Source: an uncultured Clostridia bacterium (GTDB lineage Bacteria > Bacillota > Clostridia > Oscillospirales > Ruminococcaceae). From it: a stretch of 34,009 nucleotides of DNA. Positions 1-7,370 of the stretch are shown in pieces. The translations under genes and the position numbers were made by a program. Each line of letters begins with the position of its first letter. Within the stretch, counting starts at the first letter, position 1. The notes under the pieces were generated by a model. That model did no database searches. It had not been told where the DNA came from and saw nothing but the letters and a program-made list of their open reading frames with translations. The DNA lies in assembly GCA_947586185.1 (NCBI GenBank), contig CANPXN010000029.1, positions 1 through 34,009 of the forward strand, given 5' to 3'.

Positions 1-117
1 ATACTTATTCTTGCGAGAAAAACAAAGGACCTCCCTGAATCCGACAGAAAAAAGCTTGTCAAAATATTTGAAAGCTCGATAAATACTTTTCTGGAGGCGC
101 AAAACAAAGATGATTGA
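1..117 (+). CDS. XRE-type transcriptional regulator, C-terminal end (partial)
   Basis: Frame 1 is open from the window edge to a TGA at 115-117 and encodes 38 residues, including LARKTKDLPESDRKKL and ending FLEAQNKDD. This resembles the tail that follows the helix-turn-helix in many Firmicute XRE/Cro-CI regulators. The DNA-binding domain lies outside the window, so the family is inferred from the tail and from the neighbour. The stop overlaps the start of the ImmA/IrrE peptidase by 8 bp, the usual arrangement of a repressor with its dedicated anti-repressor protease in mobile elements. Confidence 0.6.
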   Translation: MLILARKTKDLPESDRKKLVKIFESSINTFLEAQNKDD

Positions 118-751
118 ACTTGAACGAAGACTTTATATCAGAAATCTTACCGCAAAAATATTGCTTGACCAAGATGATCTGACATCTGTTATTGACGTTC
201 GGGATATGAAACTGCCAAAAAATATTTACATATCATCATTTAGGGATTACTCAAACATAACAGGAATACCAGTAGATGAATTGTCAAACAATGGCCTGCT
301 TGACGATGGCTATACTGTTAAGATTAATGATATTAATATTATCCTTTATAATTCTGATTATGACTATATATGCCCACAAAGGCTTCGTTTTTCTCTTGCG
401 CATGAAATCGGTCATATTTTTTTGCACCATATAGAGGATGATTATCAGAGTGAGGAAGAGGCTAATTATTTTGCAGCTCAGATAGTTGCCCATGATGCCA
501 TAGCAGTTACTATGCTCCACGGGAGCTGGGATAGCGACCTCAATTTTATAAGAGAACAGTTCGGAATCGCATGGGCTACAGCGGAAATAAAGCTGCGTGA
601 AATCAACAGAAACAAGCGTGCCTACAACAGCACTGAGATTAGGCTTTTTAACAAATATAAGTATAATTTTAATAAACAGGTTTACAGCCGAAACAAATTC
701 GCTAATGTCGAAGACATGGCATACATTGAATATGATGAGGCATTTGCTTGA
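110..751 (+). CDS. ImmA/IrrE family metallopeptidase
   Basis: 213-residue cytoplasmic zinc metallopeptidase. The signature HEIGH lies at residues 98-102 within SLAHEIGHIFLHH, and a downstream Glu near residue 117 (EEEANYFAAQIV) is the likely third zinc ligand, which is the standard layout of the ImmA/IrrE (DUF955) family. In ICEBs1 and related elements, ImmA cleaves the partner XRE repressor to derepress excision genes. The coding region overlaps the upstream XRE tail by 8 bp, so translation is probably coupled. With the integrase and tRNA-Thr downstream, this suggests the control module of an integrated element. The C-terminal third (after about residue 150) is basic and not recognised. No signal peptide is seen. 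Confidence 0.85.
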   Translation: MIELERRLYIRNLTAKILLDQDDLTSVIDVRDMKLPKNIYISSFRDYSNITGIPVDELSNNGLLDDGYTVKINDINIILYNSDYDYICPQRLRFSLAHEIGHIFLHHIEDDYQSEEEANYFAAQIVAHDAIAVTMLHGSWDSDLNFIREQFGIAWATAEIKLREINRNKRAYNSTEIRLFNKYKYNFNKQVYSRNKFANVEDMAYIEYDEAFA

Positions 752-803
752 TTTTTGTTAAAACTTCACAAAAAATCGACATAAATTTACTGCATTTTAC
801 AAA

Positions 804-832
804 TTGTTATTAGTTGGAAATAATGATATAAT
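804..832 (+). promoter_or_regulatory. Candidate sigma-A promoter for the 110-aa membrane protein
   Basis: TTGTTA (804-809) and TATAAT (827-832) are separated by exactly 17 bp in the AT-rich gap after the ImmA gene. The -10 box is perfect and the -35 matches 4 of 6. The start codon of the next gene follows about 30 bp downstream. Confidence 0.55.
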
Positions 833-863
833 TTATGTATATTATATTATGGAGGTATAAATC

Positions 864-1196
864 ATGACAAAATCAAAAGACGAGCTATTACAGGAACTGC
901 GAAGGATTGAGGTGACACCAGATTCTTATAACCGATTGACCAAAGCAGCAAATAATATTTCTTATATGGCTTATGGTATAGCTGGCTTAGGCATAGTTGG
1001 TATTGTCGTAGCAATTCTATTCTGGGAATCGATAGGAGCAATTGTAATTGAAGCCGCTATTTTAGCACTTATATCTGCTGGACTTATTTACGCTTTTTCT
1101 GCTTTACTTGAAGGGGTTGGAGCAATTTTACTAAATACTGTACATACCAAGAATTTGTTAAAACTTCAATTCAAAAATGATAACGATTTGTTTTAA
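864..1196 (+). CDS. Small membrane protein of unknown function
   Basis: 110 residues, preceded by GGAGGT 8 bp before the ATG. A charged N-terminal stretch (residues 1-30, KSKDELLQELRRIEV) is followed by two hydrophobic segments, about residues 33-55 and 60-95, rich in Gly, Ala and Ile, and a short charged tail. This predicts an integral membrane protein with two to three helices. I do not recognise a family. It sits between the XRE/ImmA pair and a lipoprotein gene and is probably cargo of the same integrative element. The last coding part contains a 15-bp sequence (1154-1168) also present at 754-768. Confidence 0.6.
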   Translation: MTKSKDELLQELRRIEVTPDSYNRLTKAANNISYMAYGIAGLGIVGIVVAILFWESIGAIVIEAAILALISAGLIYAFSALLEGVGAILLNTVHTKNLLKLQFKNDNDLF

Positions 1197-1245
1197 TTAA
1201 TAAACAAAATATAAATATGGACTATTTTTAGAATGGAGTTATAAC

Positions 1246-2175
1246 ATGAAAAAATTAATTACCTCTATCATTGCTCTTACTATGATAATATCTTTAATAG
1301 GATGCAGTTCTAAAGAAGAATCAATACCAGAATCGAGTCCGACTACAGAGCAACATGGCGCATCTATAGCTGATAAAGTTGCCAATGCAAATGATTTCGC
1401 CGAAAAAATTGCACAGTATTCAACTATAATAGCGACAGATATTGAGGTAAGGTCTAACGGAGCAAAGAGTTTTAGAGGTGTTTATACTCTTGATTATACA
1501 GGAAAGTTGACCGGAGGGGATTACTCAGATGTGTTAGATACTGAATTAAAAAACAATATTGAAATACCAGATGATTGTGAATTAACGATTGCTTTTGATG
1601 ATTTAACTTGTATAGAATACGTTGTTTATGCTGACGGCAAAGATAGAGAAAACATGGGGGCATATCCTGACATAGTTACTGTTGAAGAAATAGAAAACGG
1701 TAATACATACAGTTCCATATGTCGGGATAGGGCGTCCAATTCTGAGGAATCCAAAAAAGAAAAAGATGAAGAAACCGCATTACCTAAAGTAGCAACTGCA
1801 TCATCTGTTATGGAGTATTTAAAGGCTAATACCGCTAATATCGGAAATTTTGTTGAGTATGATGAGAGGACAGATACGAACGGATTGCTTGGAAGACCAA
1901 ACCAATATACATCGAAGATTAATTTTGCAATAACATCATTAGAACAAACTGATGAAAATGATCCAATAGGTGGTTCTATCGAAGTGTTTGATTGCAATGA
2001 GGATGCTGTAGCACGCCAAGAATATATACAAGCACTTGGTAAAAAAATGTCCGTACTTGCGGAATATAATTATGTAAATGATTACGTACTTTTACGAATT
2101 AATCATGATATAACTCCTTCGGATGAAAAACAGTATGAAAAGGCTCTTGATTCATACATGGATTCATTGTCATGA
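1246..2175 (+). CDS. Putative lipoprotein, unknown function
   Basis: 309 residues. The N-terminus is a lipoprotein signal: MKKLI, a hydrophobic core, then the lipobox LIGC with the lipidated Cys at residue 20. The mature protein would be anchored to the outer face of the membrane. It has a low-complexity charged patch around residues 165-178 (ESKKEKDEE) that may separate two folded halves (about 40-160 and 180-305). No catalytic motif or named domain is recognised. GGAG lies about 8 bp before the ATG. It follows the small membrane protein by 49 bp and ends before a strong hairpin, so the two genes may be co-transcribed. Likely cargo of the integrative element. Confidence 0.7.
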   Translation: MKKLITSIIALTMIISLIGCSSKEESIPESSPTTEQHGASIADKVANANDFAEKIAQYSTIIATDIEVRSNGAKSFRGVYTLDYTGKLTGGDYSDVLDTELKNNIEIPDDCELTIAFDDLTCIEYVVYADGKDRENMGAYPDIVTVEEIENGNTYSSICRDRASNSEESKKEKDEETALPKVATASSVMEYLKANTANIGNFVEYDERTDTNGLLGRPNQYTSKINFAITSLEQTDENDPIGGSIEVFDCNEDAVARQEYIQALGKKMSVLAEYNYVNDYVLLRINHDITPSDEKQYEKALDSYMDSLS

Positions 2176-2223
2176 TTTTTCCCTGACTAACTTCGGGAGG
2201 AGTTTTTATAAATAATAACCCCA

Positions 2224-2254
2224 AGCCGCCTCGGAGTGAAACCTCCAGGCGGCT
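2224..2254 (+). terminator. Hairpin after the lipoprotein gene
   Basis: AGCCGCCT (2224-2231) pairs with AGGCGGCT (2247-2254), with an additional inner GGAG/CTCC pairing. It lies about 50 bp after the lipoprotein stop. The following sequence is A/T-rich but has no clean T-run, so termination is plausible rather than certain. Confidence 0.5.
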
Positions 2255-2273
2255 CAATTAAACAAAAAAATAC

Positions 2274-2299
2274 CCCCGCAGGAGGCGACCTGGCAGGGG
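2274..2299. other. Second GC-rich imperfect hairpin upstream of the integrase
   Basis: CCCC-GC-AGG (2274-2282) can pair with CCTGGCAGGGG (2289-2299), an imperfect stem in otherwise AT-rich DNA about 90 bp upstream of the recombinase start. It may be a structured leader, or an arm-type recombination site. The sequence alone does not decide. Confidence 0.3.
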
Positions 2300-2385
2300 C
2301 AGAAGATATGCTATTAATATAAAAAGCATATTCAACATAAAGTATTATACTATATTTTTACATATTTTGTCAAGGAGTGATGATT

Positions 2386-3501
2386 ATGGGACGTCCTAAA
2401 AAAGAAAAACCGACCCATTCAAGCGGAATGTATGTATATAAGGCCACAATAGGGCACAATTTTGACGGTACTCCTATTCGTAAAGCGTTTTACAGCAGTA
2501 CCTCAAAGGAAGATGCCAAGGCTAAAGCTAATCAATATATGATCGACAAGAAAGTTGCGGATATAACAGGAGACTTTTTTAGTCCAAGACACGTCACATT
2601 CGCTAAAGCCGCACAGAAATGGCTTGATCTTGTAAAGCCTACTCTTTCAGACAGCGCCTATAATAATTATGAAGTAGCTGTCAGGCTTCACCTTGAACCA
2701 TATTTTAAAGACGCCCTGATAAGCAATATAAAGCCTATTGACATTCAAAATTATTTCAATGAAATTTCTAAAAGCGTTCCGCTTGAAAGCATGAAAAAGT
2801 ATAAGAATTGTTTGAACGGTATATTTAAAATGGCAGTTGATAACGATTACTGCCAAAAGAATCCTTGTACGAACATTAAATTGTCATCCATGATAGATAC
2901 AGAAGACAAGCGTACATATACTGAGGAGCAAGCTGAGTTAGTAGCTAACTTCGCACGTTCACACGAGGGCGGTCTTGCAATACTGCTAATGATCGAATAC
3001 GGTATGCGAAAAGGAGAAGTCCTTGCGCTCCACAAAAATGATATTGATTTTAATAATAATATTATATATATCAATCATTCGGTAGCTGATATAAAAAACA
3101 AAAATACAGGAAAAACCGAAGTTATACTAAAACCACCGAAGAATCGCCAAAGCTGTAGAGCGATCCCGGTATCGGATGAAATTATCGGTATGATTAAATC
3201 CATAAAAACTGATCTGTTATTTGCAAACGCTAAAGGTGGCTTATACTCGCCGCATAATTGGACTAATAGAAAATACAGACAATTTATGACCGATATGCAG
3301 GAACATTATCAAAAACAGGGCATAGATATTCCTATACTCAATCCTCATGAACTAAGGCATACCAGAGCAACGCTATGGGTAAACAGTGGCAAAAACCTGT
3401 TCGCAGTAGCTGCTATTCTCGGACATTCAGACTTAAAAATGCTACAGCAGCGATATGCACATAAAGATACTGAGAGCTTAAGAGGATTGTTAGACCTATA
3501 G
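2386..3501 (+). CDS. int: Tyrosine recombinase (phage/ICE-type integrase)
   Basis: 371 residues from ATG 2386, chosen because AAGGAG (2372-2376) sits about 9 bp upstream. The in-frame GTG at 2377 overlaps that ribosome site and is unlikely. Order of domains: N-terminal arm-binding region (about 10-55, GMYVYKATIGHNFDGTPIRK), SAM-like core-binding domain (about 70-165), catalytic domain (about 175-365). The catalytic set is visible: Arg208 (GMRKGEVLAL), Lys near 252, His321/Arg324 (HELRHTR), His347 (LGHSD) and the nucleophile Tyr357 (QQRYAH). It catalyses site-specific integration and excision. Its 3' end faces the 3' end of tRNA-Thr 100 bp away, which is typical of an integrase next to its own attachment site. 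Confidence 0.93.
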   Translation: MGRPKKEKPTHSSGMYVYKATIGHNFDGTPIRKAFYSSTSKEDAKAKANQYMIDKKVADITGDFFSPRHVTFAKAAQKWLDLVKPTLSDSAYNNYEVAVRLHLEPYFKDALISNIKPIDIQNYFNEISKSVPLESMKKYKNCLNGIFKMAVDNDYCQKNPCTNIKLSSMIDTEDKRTYTEEQAELVANFARSHEGGLAILLMIEYGMRKGEVLALHKNDIDFNNNIIYINHSVADIKNKNTGKTEVILKPPKNRQSCRAIPVSDEIIGMIKSIKTDLLFANAKGGLYSPHNWTNRKYRQFMTDMQEHYQKQGIDIPILNPHELRHTRATLWVNSGKNLFAVAAILGHSDLKMLQQRYAHKDTESLRGLLDL

Positions 3502-3555
3502 TTTTAAGGTACACATGGAACAGTAAATGGAACAGTGGGTATTTTATAAAAATAA

Positions 3556-3585
3556 ACGCCGTTCATGAAACCTCACAAACGGCGT
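3556..3585. other. Inverted repeat between integrase and tRNA-Thr
   Basis: ACGCCGTT (3556-3563) and AACGGCGT (3578-3585) form a perfect 8-bp stem with a 14-nt loop. There is no T-run on either side, so it is a weak terminator at best. Being 17 bp from the tRNA 3' end, it could instead belong to the recombination region. Confidence 0.4.
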
Positions 3586-3601
3586 AAATAAAGGGATTGC
3601 A

Positions 3602-3640
3602 TGGAGCTGTTTAGCAGATTCGAACTGCCGACCTCTTCCT
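3602..3640. other. Presumed attachment site (att) in the tRNA-Thr 3' half
   Basis: The tRNA 3' half directly faces the integrase gene, the usual site of att cores for tyrosine recombinases. The matching direct repeat would lie outside the left edge of the window, and no second copy was seen in 1-3600. The exact core is unknown, and the coordinates only mark the 3' half of the tRNA gene. Confidence 0.35.
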
Positions 3641-3677
3641 TACCAAGGAAGTGCTCTGCCTGCTGAGCTAAAACAGC
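3602..3677 (-). tRNA. tRNA-Thr (anticodon GGT)
   Basis: Reading the minus strand, the full cloverleaf is present: acceptor GCTGTTT pairing with AAACAGC, D-arm GCTC/GAGC, anticodon stem CTTCC/GGAAG with loop TTGGTAA (anticodon GGT, Thr), variable loop AGGTC, T-arm GGCAG-TTCGAAT-CTGCT, discriminator T and an encoded CCA at 3604-3602. The length is 76 nt. The gene is intact even though an integrase lies immediately beyond its 3' end. This is expected because tRNA-targeting elements restore the 3' half on insertion. Confidence 0.95.
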
Positions 3678-3817
3678 ACTACCATTATTGCAACATTTAA
3701 ATTATACTATATGTTTTTCACTTTGTCAAGTACTGAAATAAAAAAGATTAAAATTTCTTATGACTTTCCATAAAGAACACAAAAAAGCTCTCACAAAATG
3801 GATTTTTCCTTTTTTTA

Positions 3818-3846
3818 TTGACATAATAATAAAAATGTTATAAAAT
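3818..3846 (+). promoter_or_regulatory. Sigma-A promoter for the carboxypeptidase operon
   Basis: TTGACA (3818-3823), 17-bp spacer, TAAAAT (3841-3846), about 32 bp before the start codon of the S11 carboxypeptidase. The -35 is a perfect consensus match. Confidence 0.7.
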
Positions 3847-3878
3847 TAATATCAAGAATAAAATCAATGAGGCGTGTA

Positions 3879-4889
3879 ATGAACAGAAATACAAATAGAA
3901 TCAGAAGGACCGGATTTAGTCTGTTTTATGCTATACTGACAGTTCTTGTATCCGTCTGTGTCCTTGCCGGCTTGTTTTTTATTGTAAAAAATGCTGATGA
4001 AAATAAGATCAGCTCCGGCGTTACAAACCATGCTGATACAGCTAATGTCAATATAATCTATCCAACTGAGCCGGAGCATCCAAAAATCACATATCCTGAC
4101 ATACCTGATTCAGCCAAAGAATTCGGAGAAGAGGTCATCAGTGAAGTTGGCGTTCTTCTTGATCTCGAAAATAACAGTGTCATTGCCGAGAGAGATTGTC
4201 AGAAAAAAATATATCCTGCCTCACTTACAAAAATCATGACCCTCATAGTAGCCGTTGAAAACATCGAAGACTACAGCAAAACCTTTACCATGACCCATGA
4301 CATTTTAAGTCCTCTCTATGCTGACGATGCTTCTATGGCAGGTTTTTCTGAAAACGAAAAAATCACTATGACCGATCTCCTCTATGGCACTATTCTCCCC
4401 TCAGGCGCTGATGCAGCGACAGGTCTTGCAATCTCCGTTTCAGGCTCTGAATCAGAATTTGTAAAGCTTATGAATGAAAAAGCCGAAAGACTTGGTCTTA
4501 AAAACACCCATTTCATGAACTGTACAGGTCTTCATGACGATAAACAGTACAGCACAGCTGTGGATATTGCGGTAATGCTCGAATATGCATTACAAGACGA
4601 TATGTGCCGTGAGATACTTTCAACATATCAATACAAAACAAAGGTCACCAAGGAGCATCCCGAGGGTATTCTCCTTGAAAGCACCATGTTCAGCAGAATG
4701 TACGGCGATGAAGCAGAAGGCGTTACTATACTTGGCGGCAAAACCGGATATACTGCCGAAGCCGGAAACTGCCTTGCATCCTTTGCTGTCAAAGACGGAA
4801 AGGAGTATATTGCTGTAACCGTAAAGGGACAGTCCAAATGGAAGCCTATATTCGATTCATTTGAAATATACGAAAAATATATTAATTAA
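3879..4889 (+). CDS. D-alanyl-D-alanine carboxypeptidase, peptidase family S11
   Basis: 336 residues from ATG 3879, preferred over ATG 3867 because GAGG (3869-3872) is then correctly spaced. Residues 12-36 form a membrane anchor or uncleaved signal, and the rest is extracellular. The penicillin-binding fold shows SLTK (Ser115 nucleophile, Lys118) and KTG at 288-290 (GGKTGYTAEAG). The second motif, normally SxN, reads SGA at 175-177 (LPSGADAATGLA). The enzyme would remove the terminal D-Ala from peptidoglycan stem peptides and so limit cross-linking. The Asn-to-Ala change may alter catalysis, though its effect cannot be judged from sequence. It has its own promoter, and the M15-like gene follows after 12 bp, so the two are an operon. 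Confidence 0.88.
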   Translation: MNRNTNRIRRTGFSLFYAILTVLVSVCVLAGLFFIVKNADENKISSGVTNHADTANVNIIYPTEPEHPKITYPDIPDSAKEFGEEVISEVGVLLDLENNSVIAERDCQKKIYPASLTKIMTLIVAVENIEDYSKTFTMTHDILSPLYADDASMAGFSENEKITMTDLLYGTILPSGADAATGLAISVSGSESEFVKLMNEKAERLGLKNTHFMNCTGLHDDKQYSTAVDIAVMLEYALQDDMCREILSTYQYKTKVTKEHPEGILLESTMFSRMYGDEAEGVTILGGKTGYTAEAGNCLASFAVKDGKEYIAVTVKGQSKWKPIFDSFEIYEKYIN

Positions 4890-4901
4890 GGAAGTGATAC
4901 T

Positions 4902-5906
4902 TTGAAAAAAAGATCCGTTGACTACGGCCGTATCGTCTTTACCCTTGTTCTGATAATTGTGCTCATATTTGTATTTGATACGGTAAGACGTTTCATGAGA
5001 AGAAATAATACTGAATATAACTATGACTGCACCTCTTATGTTGTTGCAAACGCCGGAACTGATAAAAAGAAATCCGAAGATAAGGAGGACAAGGAAGTTT
5101 CTAAGGCTCCGTCCCCTGACTTTAAGGCTGATGACTATGACAAAGTCTCGGTCAGCGAGGACGATCTGTACAAAGGCACTCTGATACTCGTAAACAGCGA
5201 CAATGCCTATAAAGGTTCCGGAGAACTTTCAAGCTTTCAGGATAAAAAGAGTAAATCCTACAGAATAAGAGATTACAGCCTTCTTATGGATTCTGACGCT
5301 ATAGATTCACTCAATAAAATGCTGGACGACTTTTCAGCAAGCTCCGGACTTTCAAATATCATGCTTTACAGTACAAATGAAGACCATGATATGTCCTCCT
5401 GCTTATATACACAAAGCCTTCCGGAAAGAGCAACAGGTCTTTGCGCTGATGTAGCGATCCTTGGCGAAAGCTCCACTTCCCTGCTAAGCAGTGATGAGCC
5501 TTATAACTGGATTCTTGAAAACTGCTGGAGCTATGGATATGTTGTAAGATATCCATCAGAAAAATCAGAAATAACCGGCGAGGAGGGGCAGCCGTGGCAT
5601 TTAAGATATGTTGGTCTTCCTCACTCAGAAATAATGAATGAAAAGGATATATGCCTTGAAGAATATCTCGATATGCTTAAATCCGACTATACATATGACG
5701 CATCACATCTGGAATTTTCCGGCGGAGAAATATACTACGCTCCGTCAGGAAGCGAGGTCTATGTTCCAAAGGGCAGTAAATACGATATTTCCGGAAATAA
5801 TTCTGACGGCTTTATAATCACCGCATATTCCGGGGGCAGCTCCGATGATTCCGAAAGCAGCGGCAATGACAGCTCGTCCGATTCCTCCGAAGATGGAGCA
5901 GGTTAA
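4902..5906 (+). CDS. VanY/LdcB-like M15 family protein, probably catalytically inactive
   Basis: 334 residues. An N-terminal membrane anchor (about 10-32) is followed by a charged spacer, an M15B-type peptidase domain (about 85-260) and a Ser/Asp/Gly-rich tail (about 312-334). The family hallmarks are recognisable: LPERATGLCADVA, YGYVVRYPSEKSEITG and QPWHLRYVG. In active VanY-type enzymes the first motif is SxHxxGxAxD and the last is EPWH. Here the zinc-ligand His is Arg176 and the catalytic Glu is Gln230, while Asp183 and His233 remain. Loss of both suggests a pseudoenzyme that may bind stem peptides or assist the carboxypeptidase encoded 12 bp upstream. The fold assignment is fairly secure, and the inactivity is inferred. 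Confidence 0.8.
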   Translation: MKKRSVDYGRIVFTLVLIIVLIFVFDTVRRFMRRNNTEYNYDCTSYVVANAGTDKKKSEDKEDKEVSKAPSPDFKADDYDKVSVSEDDLYKGTLILVNSDNAYKGSGELSSFQDKKSKSYRIRDYSLLMDSDAIDSLNKMLDDFSASSGLSNIMLYSTNEDHDMSSCLYTQSLPERATGLCADVAILGESSTSLLSSDEPYNWILENCWSYGYVVRYPSEKSEITGEEGQPWHLRYVGLPHSEIMNEKDICLEEYLDMLKSDYTYDASHLEFSGGEIYYAPSGSEVYVPKGSKYDISGNNSDGFIITAYSGGSSDDSESSGNDSSSDSSEDGAG

Positions 5907-5921
5907 CACCTGCTCTTTTTT
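5896..5921 (+). terminator. Intrinsic terminator of the carboxypeptidase operon
   Basis: GAGCAGGT (5896-5903) pairs with ACCTGCTC (5908-5915), loop of four, followed by a run of six T. The hairpin overlaps the operon's own stop codon and also the stop of the convergent MATE gene. Confidence 0.85.
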
Positions 5922-7204
5922 GCATTAAAGCAAAGACTTAACAGGAATGTCACAAGCTCAGCTGCTGCAAAGGAAAGGCAAAGGCCCTTTAAACCCCAAA
6001 TTGCAGACATCACAAAAGCTCCGGGTATTATCAGCACAAATCCCCTCAGCAACGATATTATATTTGCCGCAGAAGGCTTTCCTGATGCTGAGAAAAAGGC
6101 TGCTGATATTATATTTATACCGACAAACAGACATCCCGTGAAATAAAGCTTCATAACAAGCTGAGCCATGGACTGAAGCTCATGATCCTTCACGCTGTTG
6201 AATACTCCTGCAATAAAATCAGAGCCAAAGAAAATACAGGAATAAACTGCACACGAAACCAAACAAACTGTCACAGCAGCATATTTCAGTACTGATACTG
6301 ACGCCCTGTGATTCCCCTCACCTGTGCTTCTGCTTATTATAGGCTGTATCCCCTGAGCTATCCCTGTATACACCGCAGTTACCACAAGAGAGATATTTGC
6401 GGCTATTCCATAGGCTGCAACTCCCGTATTCCCCTCCAGCTCAATTATTATGAGGTTGTAAACTATCATAATTATCCCCGAAGAAAGCTCGGCTGCTAAA
6501 GAAGAAGCTCCTGTTGAAAGTATTCTAAAGGCGATTTTGATATCCGGCTTTTTATATTGAAAATGAAAACAATTTTTCCTTTTGATAAAAAATACGGACA
6601 TTACCATTAGACTTATAAGAGGTGAAAAGCCTGTCGCAATAGCAGCTCCTTTAATCCCCATGTCAAATACGAACATGAAAACATAATCGAGAATTATATT
6701 TGAAAAGCTCCCCGTCAGCATAGCTGCCATAGCAAGCCGAGGACCTCCGTCATTTCTTACAAAACAGATCACAATATCATTCAGGATAAACATAGGCGAA
6801 AACATGAGAAGTATTTTCAGATAAGTCTTGCACATAGAAAACACAGCTTCATTCGCTCCAAGAACTCTTACAAGAGGAGCCGATAAAAATATACCAATCA
6901 GAAAAAATAACACCGAAATGAATGCAGCTGAAATAACAGTATTTGTAAAAACCCGGTTCTGTTCCTTCTGAAAGCCGCCTGCCTTTAAAATAGCGTATCT
7001 TGTAGCTCCTCCCATTCCAACCATGAGTCCGCATCCGTGAAAGAAATTATAAACCGGAATAGCAATATTCAGCGCTGCAAGTCCCTGAGAACCCATAGCC
7101 CTTGAAACAAAAAATGTATCGGCAAGAATATAGCAGGAAAGTCCTATCATACCCAAAACATTAGCTGAGGTGTATTTTGCATAATCCTTAAAATGTTCAT
7201 TCAT
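5903..7204 (-). CDS. MATE family multidrug/toxin efflux transporter
   Basis: 433 residues with about 12 hydrophobic segments. Characteristic MATE stretches include LSCYILADTFFVSRAMGSQGLAALNIAIP near the N-terminus and GIAQGIQPIISRSTGEGNH near 290, the repeated motif of the two halves. MATE proteins export cationic drugs or metabolites using Na+ or H+ gradients, and the substrate here is unknown. The gene is convergent with the VanY-like gene and overlaps its stop by 4 bp. It has its own strong promoter at 7337-7365 and a 125-nt leader carrying a terminator, so expression is probably controlled by attenuation. The ribosome site is weak (AAGG about 12 bp before the ATG). Confidence 0.92.
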   Translation of the reverse strand: MNEHFKDYAKYTSANVLGMIGLSCYILADTFFVSRAMGSQGLAALNIAIPVYNFFHGCGLMVGMGGATRYAILKAGGFQKEQNRVFTNTVISAAFISVLFFLIGIFLSAPLVRVLGANEAVFSMCKTYLKILLMFSPMFILNDIVICFVRNDGGPRLAMAAMLTGSFSNIILDYVFMFVFDMGIKGAAIATGFSPLISLMVMSVFFIKRKNCFHFQYKKPDIKIAFRILSTGASSLAAELSSGIIMIVYNLIIIELEGNTGVAAYGIAANISLVVTAVYTGIAQGIQPIISRSTGEGNHRASVSVLKYAAVTVCLVSCAVYSCIFFGSDFIAGVFNSVKDHELQSMAQLVMKLYFTGCLFVGINIISAAFFSASGKPSAANIISLLRGFVLIIPGAFVMSAIWGLKGLCLSFAAAELVTFLLSLCFNAKKSRC

Positions 7205-7230
7205 GTCTTTATCCGTCCTTATTGATGAAA

Positions 7231-7287
7231 AATTAAAAAACGCCGGAATTTCATATCTTCTACGGCCTTACGATATGAAATCCGACG
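7231..7287 (-). terminator. Intrinsic terminator inside the MATE leader (attenuator)
   Basis: On the minus strand the arm complementary to 7272-7287 pairs with the arm complementary to 7241-7257, about 15-16 bp with one bulge and a 14-nt loop, followed by TTTTTTAATTTTT. It lies between the MATE promoter and the MATE start codon, so transcripts must pass it to reach the gene. Confidence 0.8.
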
Positions 7288-7296
7288 CATATATTT

Positions 7297-7323
7297 TTAC
7301 CCGGCGGCAAAAATACAAGTCAT
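7297..7323 (-). CDS. Candidate 8-codon leader peptide upstream of the MATE gene
   Basis: Minus-strand ATG at 7323-7321 starts an eight-codon frame, MTCIFAAG, ending in TAA at 7299-7297. It lies just downstream of the predicted transcription start and just before the attenuator. Its Ala-Ala-Gly codons contain GCCGCCGG, which is complementary to the 3' arm of the terminator (CCGGCG). There is no strong ribosome-binding site, so translation is uncertain. Confidence 0.3.
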   Translation of the reverse strand: MTCIFAAG

Positions 7324-7336
7324 ATTCTGTATTCAG

Positions 7337-7365
7337 ATTATAGCATATCAGGAGTTTATTGTCAA
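7337..7365 (-). promoter_or_regulatory. Consensus sigma-A promoter for the MATE gene
   Basis: On the minus strand TTGACA (7365-7360), a 17-bp spacer and TATAAT (7342-7337) are both perfect consensus matches. They begin 6 bp after the tspO stop codon. Transcription would start near 7330, giving a leader of about 125 nt. Confidence 0.85.
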
Positions 7366-7370
7366 CTCTG

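Noticed and set aside
3515-3538. Tandem ATGGAACAGT-like repeats after the integrase stop
   Set aside because: Only two short copies are present, too little to call a repeat array or att arm sites.
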